In this document: positions 35,686 through 44,162 of the stretch, piece after piece
How the letters are laid out: each line of letters starts with the position of its first letter
Position numbering within the stretch: the stretch's first letter is position 1
Notes under the pieces: model-generated
Told to the model about the DNA's origin: nothing
Database searches by the model: none
The model's input: only the letters and a program-made list of their open reading frames with translations
NCBI GenBank assembly: GCA_035518375.1
Contig: DATIXQ010000141.1
Location: 46,867 to 110,866 of the forward strand
DNA: 64,000 bases
Reading direction: 5' to 3'
Origin: DATJLY01 sp035518375
GTDB lineage: Bacteria > Pseudomonadota > Alphaproteobacteria > ATCC43930 > CGMCC-115725
Translations under genes and position numbers: made by a program

Positions 35686-36668
35686 AGTTCGTCAATTTCG
35701 CAGTCGCGGGAGCCGAACGGTTCGGTGCGATGACGGCGGACGGGCGGCTCCTCGATCTCGAGGGCACAACGGCCGCGCGGCTCGCGCGAGATATGCCGCG
35801 CGACCGCGCCCTTACGCTGGCGCGCGCGCTGACACCGCCCGAGGCGCGCGACTTCATCGCCACGGGACGCATTGCGCTCGACGCGGCGAAGGAAACGCTC
35901 GACTTCGCCGAGACGGAGCTGCGCCGCGGCGATGCCCCGACGGGCCCGAGCGGCGAGACCATCCTCTTCGAGGCGAGCGCCGTGCGCATCCTTGCGCCGG
36001 TGCCGCGGCCGCGCAAATTCATCGCCGCCGGCAAGAACTATTTCGCGCACCAGCAGGAGATGCAGCAGCGCGCGGCGCCGGTGGGCCCGCAGCTTCCGAT
36101 CGCCCACGTGCAGTTCGCCTCGACCATCGTGGGCCCGGGCGAGACCGTGCACTTCCCGAAAGAGACGAAGCATATGGACTACGAGGTCGAGATCGCGGCC
36201 GTGATCGGCCGGCCGGCCTTCAACGTCGCGCGCGACGAGGCGCTCGGCTTCGTCTTCGGCTATACCATCTTCAACGACATCACCGACCGCGACATGTATC
36301 GCGGCGAGAACCGCGAGGGCGGTGGCATCGGGCTCCTGGGCAAGAATTTCGCGGGCTTCGCTCCACTCGGGCCGGTGCTCTGCACGCGCGACGAGATCGG
36401 CGACCCGCAAAAGCTCGCCCTCAGGACACGCGTCAACGGCGAGACGCGGCAGGATTCGACCGCCGACCTCATGATGTTCAAGATCGATGAGCAGATCGCG
36501 CATTGGTCGCGGATTGGCCTCGAGCCCGGCGACATTCTCGGCACCGGCACACCCGGCGGCGTCGCGGCGGGCCGGAAGCCCGAGGACAAGCCGTGGTGGC
36601 TCAAGCGCGGCGACCGCGTCGAATGCGAGATCGAACGGATTGGTATCCTGACGACGACCATCGCCTGA
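35682..36668 (+). CDS. Fumarylacetoacetate hydrolase / 2-keto-4-pentenoate hydratase-family protein
   Basis: 328 aa. Motifs of the FAH C-C bond hydrolase and hydratase family: RKFIAAGKNYFAHQQEM near residue 111, MDYEVEIAAVIGRPA near 166 (metal Glu residues), FGYTIFNDITDRDM, GPVLCTRDEIGDP and GTGTPGGVAAGR near 287. Binds a divalent metal and cleaves or hydrates acylpyruvate-type products of ring cleavage. ATG at 35682 overlaps the preceding FAH gene, and an NTF2-like gene follows after 13 bases. Confidence 0.9.
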   Translation: MKFVNFAVAGAERFGAMTADGRLLDLEGTTAARLARDMPRDRALTLARALTPPEARDFIATGRIALDAAKETLDFAETELRRGDAPTGPSGETILFEASAVRILAPVPRPRKFIAAGKNYFAHQQEMQQRAAPVGPQLPIAHVQFASTIVGPGETVHFPKETKHMDYEVEIAAVIGRPAFNVARDEALGFVFGYTIFNDITDRDMYRGENREGGGIGLLGKNFAGFAPLGPVLCTRDEIGDPQKLALRTRVNGETRQDSTADLMMFKIDEQIAHWSRIGLEPGDILGTGTPGGVAAGRKPEDKPWWLKRGDRVECEIERIGILTTTIA

Positions 36669-36681
36669 ACAGGAGGAAGAG

Positions 36682-37119
36682 ATGAACGACCGCGAACGAC
36701 GCCTTATCGAAAGCGAGTGCCGCGACCTCGTGGTGCAGCTCTGCCATCTGAGCGACCATGGCGAGAAGGAAAAGGCCGTCCAGTGCTTCACGCCTGACGG
36801 CACCTGGATCCGCGGCGGCAAGCCTTACACCGGCCGCGCCGAGATGCTGCAATCCTTCCGCGGCTCGCCGACCCAGGTGACCCGCCACATGACGTCGAAC
36901 ATTCTCATCACCGCGAAGGACGACAAGACCGCCGAAGGCGTGACCTACTATCTCGCCTTTCACAACGATCCCGGCACCGCTCAGCCGAAGCTGCCGCTGC
37001 CGCTCGAGCCGCCCTTCAGTCTCGGCGAATGGCACGACAAGTTCGTGCGCACGGCCGAGGGTTGGCGCATCTCGCATCGCGAAGTACGGCGCTTCTTCCA
37101 GGCGACCGGCGGCCACTGA
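36682..37119 (+). CDS. NTF2/SnoaL-like protein
   Basis: 145-aa cone-fold protein. The N-terminal helix RRLIESECRDLVVQLCHLSD and the strand-turn FTPDGTWIRGGKPYTGRAEM are typical of SnoaL-like small subunits or isomerases attached to aromatic catabolism. Near the C terminus GWRISHREVRRFFQ gives the usual last strand. AGGAGG Shine-Dalgarno sequence. Same unit as the two FAH genes and the luciferase-like gene that starts 4 bases later. Confidence 0.82.
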   Translation: MNDRERRLIESECRDLVVQLCHLSDHGEKEKAVQCFTPDGTWIRGGKPYTGRAEMLQSFRGSPTQVTRHMTSNILITAKDDKTAEGVTYYLAFHNDPGTAQPKLPLPLEPPFSLGEWHDKFVRTAEGWRISHREVRRFFQATGGH

Positions 37120-37123
37120 CGCC

Positions 37124-38260
37124 ATGACGGACGATCCGCGGCGCGCGACCAATCCGCTCTTCAACGACAACCGGCTGAAGCTTGGCACGTTCGGCACGAA
37201 CGTCAGCAACGGCTGCGCCATCACGCTTGTCGAGGAGGCGTTCAAGACGACCTGGCCCAACACTCTCGCGGCCGCGCGCGAGGCCGACGCCCTGGGCCTC
37301 GAGGCGCTCGTTCCGGTCGCGCGCTGGAAGGGGTTCGGCGGCAAGTCGAACTTCAACGGCACGAATTTCGAGACCTATACCTGGGCCGCCGGCCTCGCCC
37401 AGGCGACGGAGCGCTCCGCCGTCTTCACCACCTCGCACGTGCCGACGGTCCATCCGATCATGGCGGCGAAACAGGCGGCCACGGTCGACCACGTGAGCGG
37501 CGGGCGCTTCGCCCTCAACATCGTGTGCGGGTGGTTTGCGCCCGAGCTTGAAATGTTCGGCGCAAAGATCATGGAGCACGACACTCGCTACGAGTACGCG
37601 GCCGAGTGGATCGAGATCATGAAGCTCTTGTGGACGCGCGAGGACGAGTTCGACTACGAGGGCAAGTACCTGCGCGTGCGCAAAGGCTTCTCGATGCCGA
37701 AGCCGATCCAGAAGCCCTATCCGCCGCTGATGAACGCAGGCTCGTCCGGCAAAGGCCAGCATTTCGCCGCGAAATATGCCGACATGGCGTTCATCACGAT
37801 CGACGCGAGCGACCTCGAGAAGACGCGCGCCCACATCGCCTCATACCGCCGCCTCGCGCGCGAGGAATACGGGCGCGAGCTGCAGATCTGGTGCAACGCC
37901 TATGTCGTTCAGCGCGAGACACAGAAAGAGGCAGACGACTATGTTCGCCACTACGTCGTCGAGAATGGCGACGACGAGGCGCTCGACACGCTGCTCTCGA
38001 TCCAGAACATCCAGCGCCAGCAGCTTTTGCAGCAGGAGCTCGAGCGGCGGCGCTTCAACGTCAAGGCCGGATGGGGCGGCTTTCCGCTCGTCGGCACGCC
38101 GGACCACATCGTCACGCGGCTCCTCGCCATCAAGGATATCGGCATCGACGGGGTGCTCTTGAACTGGGTCGAGTACGTCCCCGGGATGCGGCTTTGGCGC
38201 GAGGGCGTGGCGCCGCGGCTCGAGCAGGCGGGACTGCGGCGCTCAATCAAGGCGGCTTAG
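37124..38260 (+). CDS. Luciferase-like (LLM) flavin-dependent monooxygenase
   Basis: 378-aa bacterial-luciferase-fold oxygenase using reduced FMN. Typical parts: KLGTFGTNVSNGCAITLVEE, KQAATVDHVSGGRFALNIVCGW near residue 112, YEYAAEWIEIMKLLW, PYPPLMNAGSSGKGQHFAAK and TPDHIVTRLLAIKDIGIDG. Last gene of the FAH-FAH-SnoaL-LLM run. It may open a ring or remove a side group upstream of the FAH steps (inference). A flavin reductase gene is not adjacent. Confidence 0.9.
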   Translation: MTDDPRRATNPLFNDNRLKLGTFGTNVSNGCAITLVEEAFKTTWPNTLAAAREADALGLEALVPVARWKGFGGKSNFNGTNFETYTWAAGLAQATERSAVFTTSHVPTVHPIMAAKQAATVDHVSGGRFALNIVCGWFAPELEMFGAKIMEHDTRYEYAAEWIEIMKLLWTREDEFDYEGKYLRVRKGFSMPKPIQKPYPPLMNAGSSGKGQHFAAKYADMAFITIDASDLEKTRAHIASYRRLAREEYGRELQIWCNAYVVQRETQKEADDYVRHYVVENGDDEALDTLLSIQNIQRQQLLQQELERRRFNVKAGWGGFPLVGTPDHIVTRLLAIKDIGIDGVLLNWVEYVPGMRLWREGVAPRLEQAGLRRSIKAA

Positions 38261-38428
38261 GTCAGCGCGTCGGATCAGGCTGGTACGTCGGAAGCTGCTC
38301 CGTTTCAGACCTGACAGCTGCCGCGCGTAAGAACCTGTCGAAGCGCGTTAAGGAGAATTACCGGCTCTTAACTGCGCGCATGCTCAAACGCTGGCACACT
38401 CAAGCGCCCCCACCAGGAATCCTATCTC

Positions 38429-39049
38429 ATGTTCCAATCGATAAAAGCTTGGCAGGCCCTATCCTTCATCGGACCAAAGCTCAAGATCGACGGCGACATT
38501 CACAGTGAGGGCGATGTCAAAATCGCCGGTTTCGTAAACGGCAATGTTACCGCGCGCAGCATCACGGTCTCCAAAGAGGGCACGCTGCATGGAGAAGCAC
38601 ATGCCGACACGGCCGTCATCGAGGGTGCGTTGGACGGAAGCCTGACCGCCGCCAAGGTGGTCATCGGGGCTCACGCGCACGTGAATGCCGACGTCACGTA
38701 TTTCTCGCTGCAGATGGATGCGGGCGCAGTCTTCATGGGACGAAGCCGCCGTCTGCGGCCCGACACGACGTCAGCCGATTCCCAATCGGTGGTTGAAACG
38801 ATGATGGTGCCCCAGGGAGAGGTTCTGAGTGCAACTGATCCGCGCCCCGGCAAGGCTGGATATCAGGCTCAGGAGCTTGGCAACTGCCCCTATCCGATTT
38901 TGGATGACACCTCGGCGGAAGCCTGCATCGAGAAGAACCTCTGCGGCTGCGGCAAGGGAAGACTAAAAGAAACCCACCCCGTTCTGGAAACAAAGCCCAT
39001 CGCATCTTCACTGTTGCGCACGGTCTTCACGATGGCGTCCAGGGCATGA
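38429..39049 (+). CDS. Bactofilin-family cytoskeletal protein with a cysteine-rich tail
   Basis: 206 aa. Residues 15-105 form the bactofilin right-handed beta-helix: LKIDGDIHSEGDVKIAGFVN, VTVSKEG-like repeats and VIEGALDGSLTAAKVVIGAH. Bactofilins polymerise without nucleotide and organise envelope growth. The tail is long and disordered and has a Cys cluster near residues 150-175 (NCPYPILDD, EACIEKNLCGCGKG), which is unusual. Composition is less GC-rich than neighbours. AGGAA lies before the ATG. Upstream 168 bases contain an imperfect GTTAAG/CTTAAC inverted repeat near 38349-38374. Confidence 0.85.
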   Translation: MFQSIKAWQALSFIGPKLKIDGDIHSEGDVKIAGFVNGNVTARSITVSKEGTLHGEAHADTAVIEGALDGSLTAAKVVIGAHAHVNADVTYFSLQMDAGAVFMGRSRRLRPDTTSADSQSVVETMMVPQGEVLSATDPRPGKAGYQAQELGNCPYPILDDTSAEACIEKNLCGCGKGRLKETHPVLETKPIASSLLRTVFTMASRA

Positions 39050-39116
39050 CCCCTCCCCCACACGGCGCGCGCGCCGTGCGAATATCTCCGCGGGTGACGG
39101 CGAGCTGACGCCAGAC

Positions 39117-39983
39117 CTAGCGCGCGGCCTTCTTCTCGCTGATGCGCTGGTGCAGGTTGCGCACGATCATGCCGGTGAGGCGCTCGTTGTGCATGAAAAG
39201 GCGCTGGCCGATCGGATAGGGATCCTGCTTCGTCACCTCGATCGGCTCCTTCAGCGCGTCGTCGGGTGATAGGCCGCGGTCGACGAAGCGCTCGACGAGG
39301 CCGATCCAGTTCTCGATGATCTGCGCCTGCTCCTTCAAATAGGCCTTTTTGCACTGCTCGCCATGGCCCGGCACGATCAACTCGGCGTCGAGCGCCTCGA
39401 TCTGTTTCAGCGCCGCGAGCCACTCCCACGGGTCGCATTCCTGGAGCCACGAACGGCACTTGTGGAAGATGTTGTCGCCGGTGAAGACCACGCCCTCCTC
39501 CGGCACGTAGATCGAGGTCTGCGGCGCAGTATGGCCGGGATGGTGGACGATGTGGAACGTGTGGTTGCCGACGTTGAGCGTCAGCTCGTCCTTATAGGTG
39601 AGCTTCGGCGGATTGGACGGCGGATAATCGGGATGGCCGATGAGGAAGACGCTGTCGGGGTCCTGCTCCTTCATCCGCTCGCGCTTCTCCTCCATCGTGC
39701 CGAAAGCGTTGAGGTAGCGGTCGAAGCATTCCTTGAGCTTCTCGTGGCCGACGACGGTGACGTTCGGGAAATAGGCGTTGCCGGCGATATGATCGCCATG
39801 CGGCTCGGTGTTAATGAGGTAGCGGATCGGCGCCTTCTCCTCCATCATCTCACGCCAGCGCACGGCATCGATCGGCTGCTGCGGCGAATCGATCATGACA
39901 TAGCCGTCCGAGGTCTCGACAAAGCTCGGATTGCAGCCAGCGAAATAGATCTCGGTGAAGCTGTGCGGTCCGACGCGACGCAT
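39117..39983 (-). CDS. MBL-fold metallohydrolase
   Basis: 288-aa metallo-beta-lactamase-fold hydrolase. Metal motif NTEPHGDHIAGN near residue 58 (HxxDH variant: HGDH), a further His in HHPGHTAPQTSI near 147, Asp in VVFTGDNIFH near 170, and VPGHGEQC near 203. The family includes glyoxalase-II-like thioesterases and lactonases. AAGGAG precedes the ATG. The next gene in the same direction is an amidohydrolase 21 bases upstream, so it is probably in one unit. Confidence 0.88.
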   Translation of the reverse strand: MRRVGPHSFTEIYFAGCNPSFVETSDGYVMIDSPQQPIDAVRWREMMEEKAPIRYLINTEPHGDHIAGNAYFPNVTVVGHEKLKECFDRYLNAFGTMEEKRERMKEQDPDSVFLIGHPDYPPSNPPKLTYKDELTLNVGNHTFHIVHHPGHTAPQTSIYVPEEGVVFTGDNIFHKCRSWLQECDPWEWLAALKQIEALDAELIVPGHGEQCKKAYLKEQAQIIENWIGLVERFVDRGLSPDDALKEPIEVTKQDPYPIGQRLFMHNERLTGMIVRNLHQRISEKKAAR

Positions 39984-40004
39984 GGAGAACTCCTTACTAT
40001 TGGG

Positions 40005-41018
40005 TCAGGCGAGGCTGAGGCCGAAGAACTTGTCGGCGTTGCGCCACAGGATCTTTTCCTTGTCGTCCTCGGAGATCGGCAAATTCTTGACGATGTCGAC
40101 GTGCTCTGAGGGATCGATCGGCACCGGCCCGTAATCGGTGCCGAACATGACGCGGTCGGGGCCGAACACCTCGACGGCCTCGCGCACATGCGGCGCCCAG
40201 ATGCCCATCGTGTCGACCGCCAGATGCTCCTTGAGATAAGAGCTCGGAAGGCGCTTGCATTTGATCTTGGCCGATTCCGGCATGCCGTCACAACCGAGCC
40301 GCCAGCCGAAATCGAGCCGCCCCATCACCGGCAGCAGCCCGCCACCCATGTGGGCGACCACGATCTTGAGGCGCGGGAAGCGATCGAACAGGCCCGAGAG
40401 GATCATGCGCGCCAAAGCCATCGCCGTGTCGAACGGCCGCCCGACGAGCTCGTCGAGCTTGTATTGGTCCATCTGCTGATCGTGGCCGATCGGCACGCGC
40501 ACGGGATGGATGAAGATCGGTGCCTGCCGCGCCTCGGCGAATTCCCAGAACGGATAAGTGTCTTCCGTGTCGATGAACCGGCCGTGCCAGCTCGAGCACA
40601 CGAGCAGCCCCTTGAAGCCCAGGGGCCCGAGGCAGCGCTCGGCCTCGGGGATCTGCGTCCGGTCGAGGGGATTGATCGTGCCCATGCCGTAGGTGTTCTG
40701 AGGCGCCTTGCCGACGATCGTCGCGACCTCGTCATTGCCGTACTTGATGATGTCGAGCGCAGGCTTCGTCGAATAAGGCGTCACCGATTCCGCCATGAAC
40801 GGGCTCGAGATGAGCCGCCGCGTGATGCCGGCCTTTGCGCTCACCTCCTGCTGCAAGGCGAAATTGAACATCTCGCTGTAGCCGACCGCCGGCAGGCCAC
40901 GGAAATGGCTGATCATGTTCTTGCCGACGATCTGGCCGCGCATGAGATCAGCGACGCCGAACGGATCCTCCTTGGTCGGGACCGCGGCGTGCGTATGGAT
41001 ATCGACCATGTGTGCCAT
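40005..41018 (-). CDS. Amidohydrolase-family protein
   Basis: 337-aa member of the amidohydrolase-2 group. Metal motifs: DIHTHAAVP near residue 6, IHPVRVP near 172, VAHMGGGLLP near 226 and FGTDYGPVP near 303. ATG at 41018 has a GAGGAGG Shine-Dalgarno sequence; the in-frame ORF extends upstream but without a better site. Encoded just upstream of the MBL-fold hydrolase in the same direction. Predicted hydrolase or decarboxylase of a ring-fission or side-chain intermediate. Confidence 0.88.
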   Translation of the reverse strand: MAHMVDIHTHAAVPTKEDPFGVADLMRGQIVGKNMISHFRGLPAVGYSEMFNFALQQEVSAKAGITRRLISSPFMAESVTPYSTKPALDIIKYGNDEVATIVGKAPQNTYGMGTINPLDRTQIPEAERCLGPLGFKGLLVCSSWHGRFIDTEDTYPFWEFAEARQAPIFIHPVRVPIGHDQQMDQYKLDELVGRPFDTAMALARMILSGLFDRFPRLKIVVAHMGGGLLPVMGRLDFGWRLGCDGMPESAKIKCKRLPSSYLKEHLAVDTMGIWAPHVREAVEVFGPDRVMFGTDYGPVPIDPSEHVDIVKNLPISEDDKEKILWRNADKFFGLSLA

Positions 41019-41127
41019 GGGCGTGCCTCCTCGTTTTGCCGGCAGCATAGGCCGCACGAGAGCCGCGCTTCAATCGTGCCGATGGCCCGCGCTTGCCGGG
41101 CAGGCGCGAAGATGCTGGACTCCCCTC

Positions 41128-41940
41128 ATGCTCTATCGCGGCATGGACAAGGCGGCGCTTGATGCTGCCTACAACACGGCGGCCGCCGCAGGTCCGGAGC
41201 GGCGCGACCGCATCATCGCCGATTGGACACAGCGCTCAGCGGCGCTTGGCGCCAAGACCGAGGTTCGGCGCGACCTGCGCTATGGCGAGGGCGCGCGCCA
41301 CCGCCTCGACATCTATCGCTGCGGGCGCGCGAAGGCGCCGCTGCTCGTCTTCATCCATGGCGGCTATTGGCAATTCTCGGACAAGGAGACCTACGCCTTC
41401 CTTGCCGCGGGGCCGCTCGCGCACGGTGTCGACGTCGCCATCCCAGAATATACGCTCGCGCCGGCTGCGACGATCGACGCCATCGTGGCCGAGATGCGAC
41501 GCGCGCTCGCCTACCTCCGCGCCGAGGTTTGCCAAAGCTTCGTTGTCTCGGGCCATTCAGCCGGCGGTCACCTCGCGACGATGACGATGGATGCGCCGGG
41601 CGTCGCGGGTGTCGTCGCCGTGAGCGGGCTCTACGACCTCGAGCCGATCCGTCTCAGCTATCTCAACGACAAGCTCGGCATAGACGAAGCGACGGCGCGG
41701 CGCAACAGCCCGCTCCATCATATCGCCACCGCCGGGCCGCCGGTCACGGTCGCCTGGGGCGCCGCGGAACTGTCGGAGTTATGCCGGCAATCAGCCGAAT
41801 ATTGTGATGCGCTCGTGGCCGCGGGGCGCGCGTCAACGCGCCTCGTCCTCGATGGCCAGGACCATTACGGCGTCTTGGAAGAATTTGCGAACCGCGAGGG
41901 GAAGCTTACCGCCGCGGTGCGCGCGCTAGCCGGCCGCTGA
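41128..41940 (+). CDS. Alpha/beta hydrolase, arylformamidase-like
   Basis: 270-aa serine hydrolase. HGGYWQFSDK near residue 76 is the oxyanion loop of HSL/kynurenine-formamidase-like enzymes, GHSAGGHLA near 145 is the nucleophile elbow, and GQDHYGVLE near 247 supplies the His. The opening YRGMDKAALDAAYN is typical of the arylformamidase-like group. Start ATG 41128; the upstream in-frame extension is antisense to another gene. Its last 15 bases overlap the end of the convergent acyl-CoA synthetase gene. Confidence 0.87.
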   Translation: MLYRGMDKAALDAAYNTAAAAGPERRDRIIADWTQRSAALGAKTEVRRDLRYGEGARHRLDIYRCGRAKAPLLVFIHGGYWQFSDKETYAFLAAGPLAHGVDVAIPEYTLAPAATIDAIVAEMRRALAYLRAEVCQSFVVSGHSAGGHLATMTMDAPGVAGVVAVSGLYDLEPIRLSYLNDKLGIDEATARRNSPLHHIATAGPPVTVAWGAAELSELCRQSAEYCDALVAAGRASTRLVLDGQDHYGVLEEFANREGKLTAAVRALAGR

Positions 41941-44115
41941 GGCGCGGCGGAGCACGATGAGAGCGTCGAGCGCGAGCCCGCCCTTCCCTTCCGGTAGCGC
42001 CACAAAGGGATTGATGTCGATCGCTTCGACCACGTCGCCGAGGTCGAGCGCGATGCAGCCCAAGGCCACGAGAGCCGCGGCCGCGGCCTCGACGTCGCAG
42101 CGCGGCGCACCGCGGAACCCGGCAAGAAGCTGGGCTGCGCGCGTGCGCTGAAGCAAGTCACGCGCCTTCGCCACGTCGAGCGGCGGTGCCGCGAACGCCA
42201 CATCCTTCACGAGCTCGACGAGCCGGCCGCCTGCTCCCGCCATCACCACCGGCCCCATCTCGGGATCGCGGTGCAGGCCAAGCGCAAGCTCGACCCCGCC
42301 GTCGATCTGCTGCGCGACGAGCATGGCCGAGACAGCGTCGATGCCGTGCTCACGGAGATTGCGCTGAATACGTTCCCACGCGAGGGCGACATCGTCCTCG
42401 CTCTTGAGGCCGAGCATTACGGCGCCAACCTCGGACTTGTGCGGGATCGCATCGGACACGGCCTTGAGCACGACCGGAAAGCCGATCGCGGCTGCCTCGC
42501 GCATCGCCTGCGCGCGCGAAGTGGCCAGCGCCTCGCGCGGTGTGGCAACGCCGTACAGCCGCAGCAGCGCCTTCGACTCCGCCTCGCCAAGCATTACGGC
42601 CTTGTCCGTGGCCTTGCCGCGCAGTGCAGCAATCGCCGCCGCATCGGGCGCAGGAACGCGCACCGCGCCGTCCGCGATGTGCAGCCGTTCGGCGCGCCGC
42701 ACGACCCGGTCGATCGCGCGCAACGCCTTGCCGGATTCGTTGAGGAAGGCGAGATGTGGCAGCTCGGCGCGGAGCGCGCGGCTGTAATCGTTGTGGCCGT
42801 GGCTCAGCACCGAGACGAAGACGACCGGCTTCTGCGCCCGCGCCGAGACGTAATGCTCGACGCCGCGCAGATAGGATTCCGTGCGGTCGGCACCGGGGCC
42901 GCGCGGCAGCTCTTCCTGCAAGAGCAGCATGTCGATGTTGGGATCGTGGTCGAGCGCCTCGACGCAATGGAGATAGGTCTCGCGGCTCGCAAGCACGCCA
43001 TAGCCGCCGTCGAGCGGGTTCGAGACGAGCGAGCCGACCGAGAGGAGGCTCCGGAGCTTCTGATCGGTCGCGGCCGTGAGCGGCGGGAAGCTGAGATTGT
43101 TCGCCGCCGCCGCATCAAGGAGCAAGCCGCGATAGGCGCCCGAGAGGGTGATGGCGCCGAGCCGGCGCCCGGCCGGCGCGCGCGCGTGCGTCAGGTATTC
43201 AACAAGTTCGACCGCGTCGTCGAGCGAGGAAACGCGCATGACGCCGAGGTCGTCGGCCACGGCATCGAACGCCGCGGCGCTGCCGGCGAGCGATCCCGTA
43301 TGCGCCATCGCCGCCGCGCGCCCGGCATCGGACTGGCCGAGCTTGTGCACGATCACGTATTTCCCCGCCTCCCGGGCGGCACGGCAGGCGGCCTTGAAGC
43401 GAGCGAGATTTGCGATCGCCTCGACATAACAGAGGATGATCTTCACGTCGGGTTCGGCGGCGAAGAAGGCGATGTAGTCGGCGAGCGAAAGCCCCACCTC
43501 GTTGCCGCTGGTGATGACATACCCGACGCCGTGGCCGCGTTCCTCGAGCACCCACTGCGTGAAGATCATCACGCCGCCGCTCTGGCCGACCATCGCGACC
43601 GGCCCGGGCGCAAGGCTCGCGTGGCGGATCTCGGTGAGCGTCGCAAGCCGGCCGGGCGCGCAGATGTTTCCCATGCAGTTCGGCCCCGAGACCGCGAGCC
43701 CGGTATCCGCGATCGCCGCCGCGAGCGCGCGCCGGTGCACCATCCCTTGCACGTCCTCCGCCTCGCCGAAGCCCGAGGAGAAGACCGTGGCGCTCCGCGC
43801 TCCCGCTGTCGCCGCCGCACGTAGAGTGTTGGCAACGCCCGCCGCCGGGATGAGGACGACCAAGTGGTCCGGCGGCTCCGGCAGGTCGCGGAAATCGGCA
43901 TAGCAGCGTACGCCCCAGATCTCCGCGCGCCCGGGGTTCATCGGATAAACGGCGCCCGCAAAGCCGCAGCGTTCGAGATTGTGCCACACGCGCTCGGCCC
44001 AGCTTCCGTGCCGGTCGCTTGCGCCGACAATGACGACGTTCCTCGGCGTGGTAAGCGCGCTGACGAGGCGCCGTGAAGTCTCGAGCCCTTGGTCCATGAG
44101 GGGTGAATTTGCCAC
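41926..44115 (-). CDS. NDP-forming acyl-CoA synthetase (FerA-like)
   Basis: 729 aa, a fusion of the CoA-binding domain (RNVVIVGASDRHGSWAERVW near residue 25), the succinyl-CoA-synthetase-like domains (GQSGGVMIFTQWVLEERGHG near 177) and a C-terminal ATP-grasp domain (KALLRLYGVATPREALATSR near 520; GFPVVLKAVSDAIPHKSEVG). NDP-forming enzymes of this layout include the feruloyl-CoA synthetase FerA of sphingomonads. The divergent neighbour is a hydroxycinnamoyl-CoA hydratase-lyase 47 bases away, which supports a role in activating ferulate or coumarate. Substrate is inference. Start GTG 44115; ATG 44097 also possible. Confidence 0.87.
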   Translation of the reverse strand: MANSPLMDQGLETSRRLVSALTTPRNVVIVGASDRHGSWAERVWHNLERCGFAGAVYPMNPGRAEIWGVRCYADFRDLPEPPDHLVVLIPAAGVANTLRAAATAGARSATVFSSGFGEAEDVQGMVHRRALAAAIADTGLAVSGPNCMGNICAPGRLATLTEIRHASLAPGPVAMVGQSGGVMIFTQWVLEERGHGVGYVITSGNEVGLSLADYIAFFAAEPDVKIILCYVEAIANLARFKAACRAAREAGKYVIVHKLGQSDAGRAAAMAHTGSLAGSAAAFDAVADDLGVMRVSSLDDAVELVEYLTHARAPAGRRLGAITLSGAYRGLLLDAAAANNLSFPPLTAATDQKLRSLLSVGSLVSNPLDGGYGVLASRETYLHCVEALDHDPNIDMLLLQEELPRGPGADRTESYLRGVEHYVSARAQKPVVFVSVLSHGHNDYSRALRAELPHLAFLNESGKALRAIDRVVRRAERLHIADGAVRVPAPDAAAIAALRGKATDKAVMLGEAESKALLRLYGVATPREALATSRAQAMREAAAIGFPVVLKAVSDAIPHKSEVGAVMLGLKSEDDVALAWERIQRNLREHGIDAVSAMLVAQQIDGGVELALGLHRDPEMGPVVMAGAGGRLVELVKDVAFAAPPLDVAKARDLLQRTRAAQLLAGFRGAPRCDVEAAAAALVALGCIALDLGDVVEAIDINPFVALPEGKGGLALDALIVLRRASAAG

Positions 44116-44162
44116 GAAATCCTGCGATGCTGATAGCGCGAGTTTTGCCGAGGGAGAGCCCG

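Noticed and set aside
38349..38374. CtrA-type binding site upstream of the bactofilin gene
   Set aside because: TTAA elements are present but the spacing is not TTAA-N7-TTAA; only an imperfect GTTAAG/CTTAAC inverted repeat is supported.
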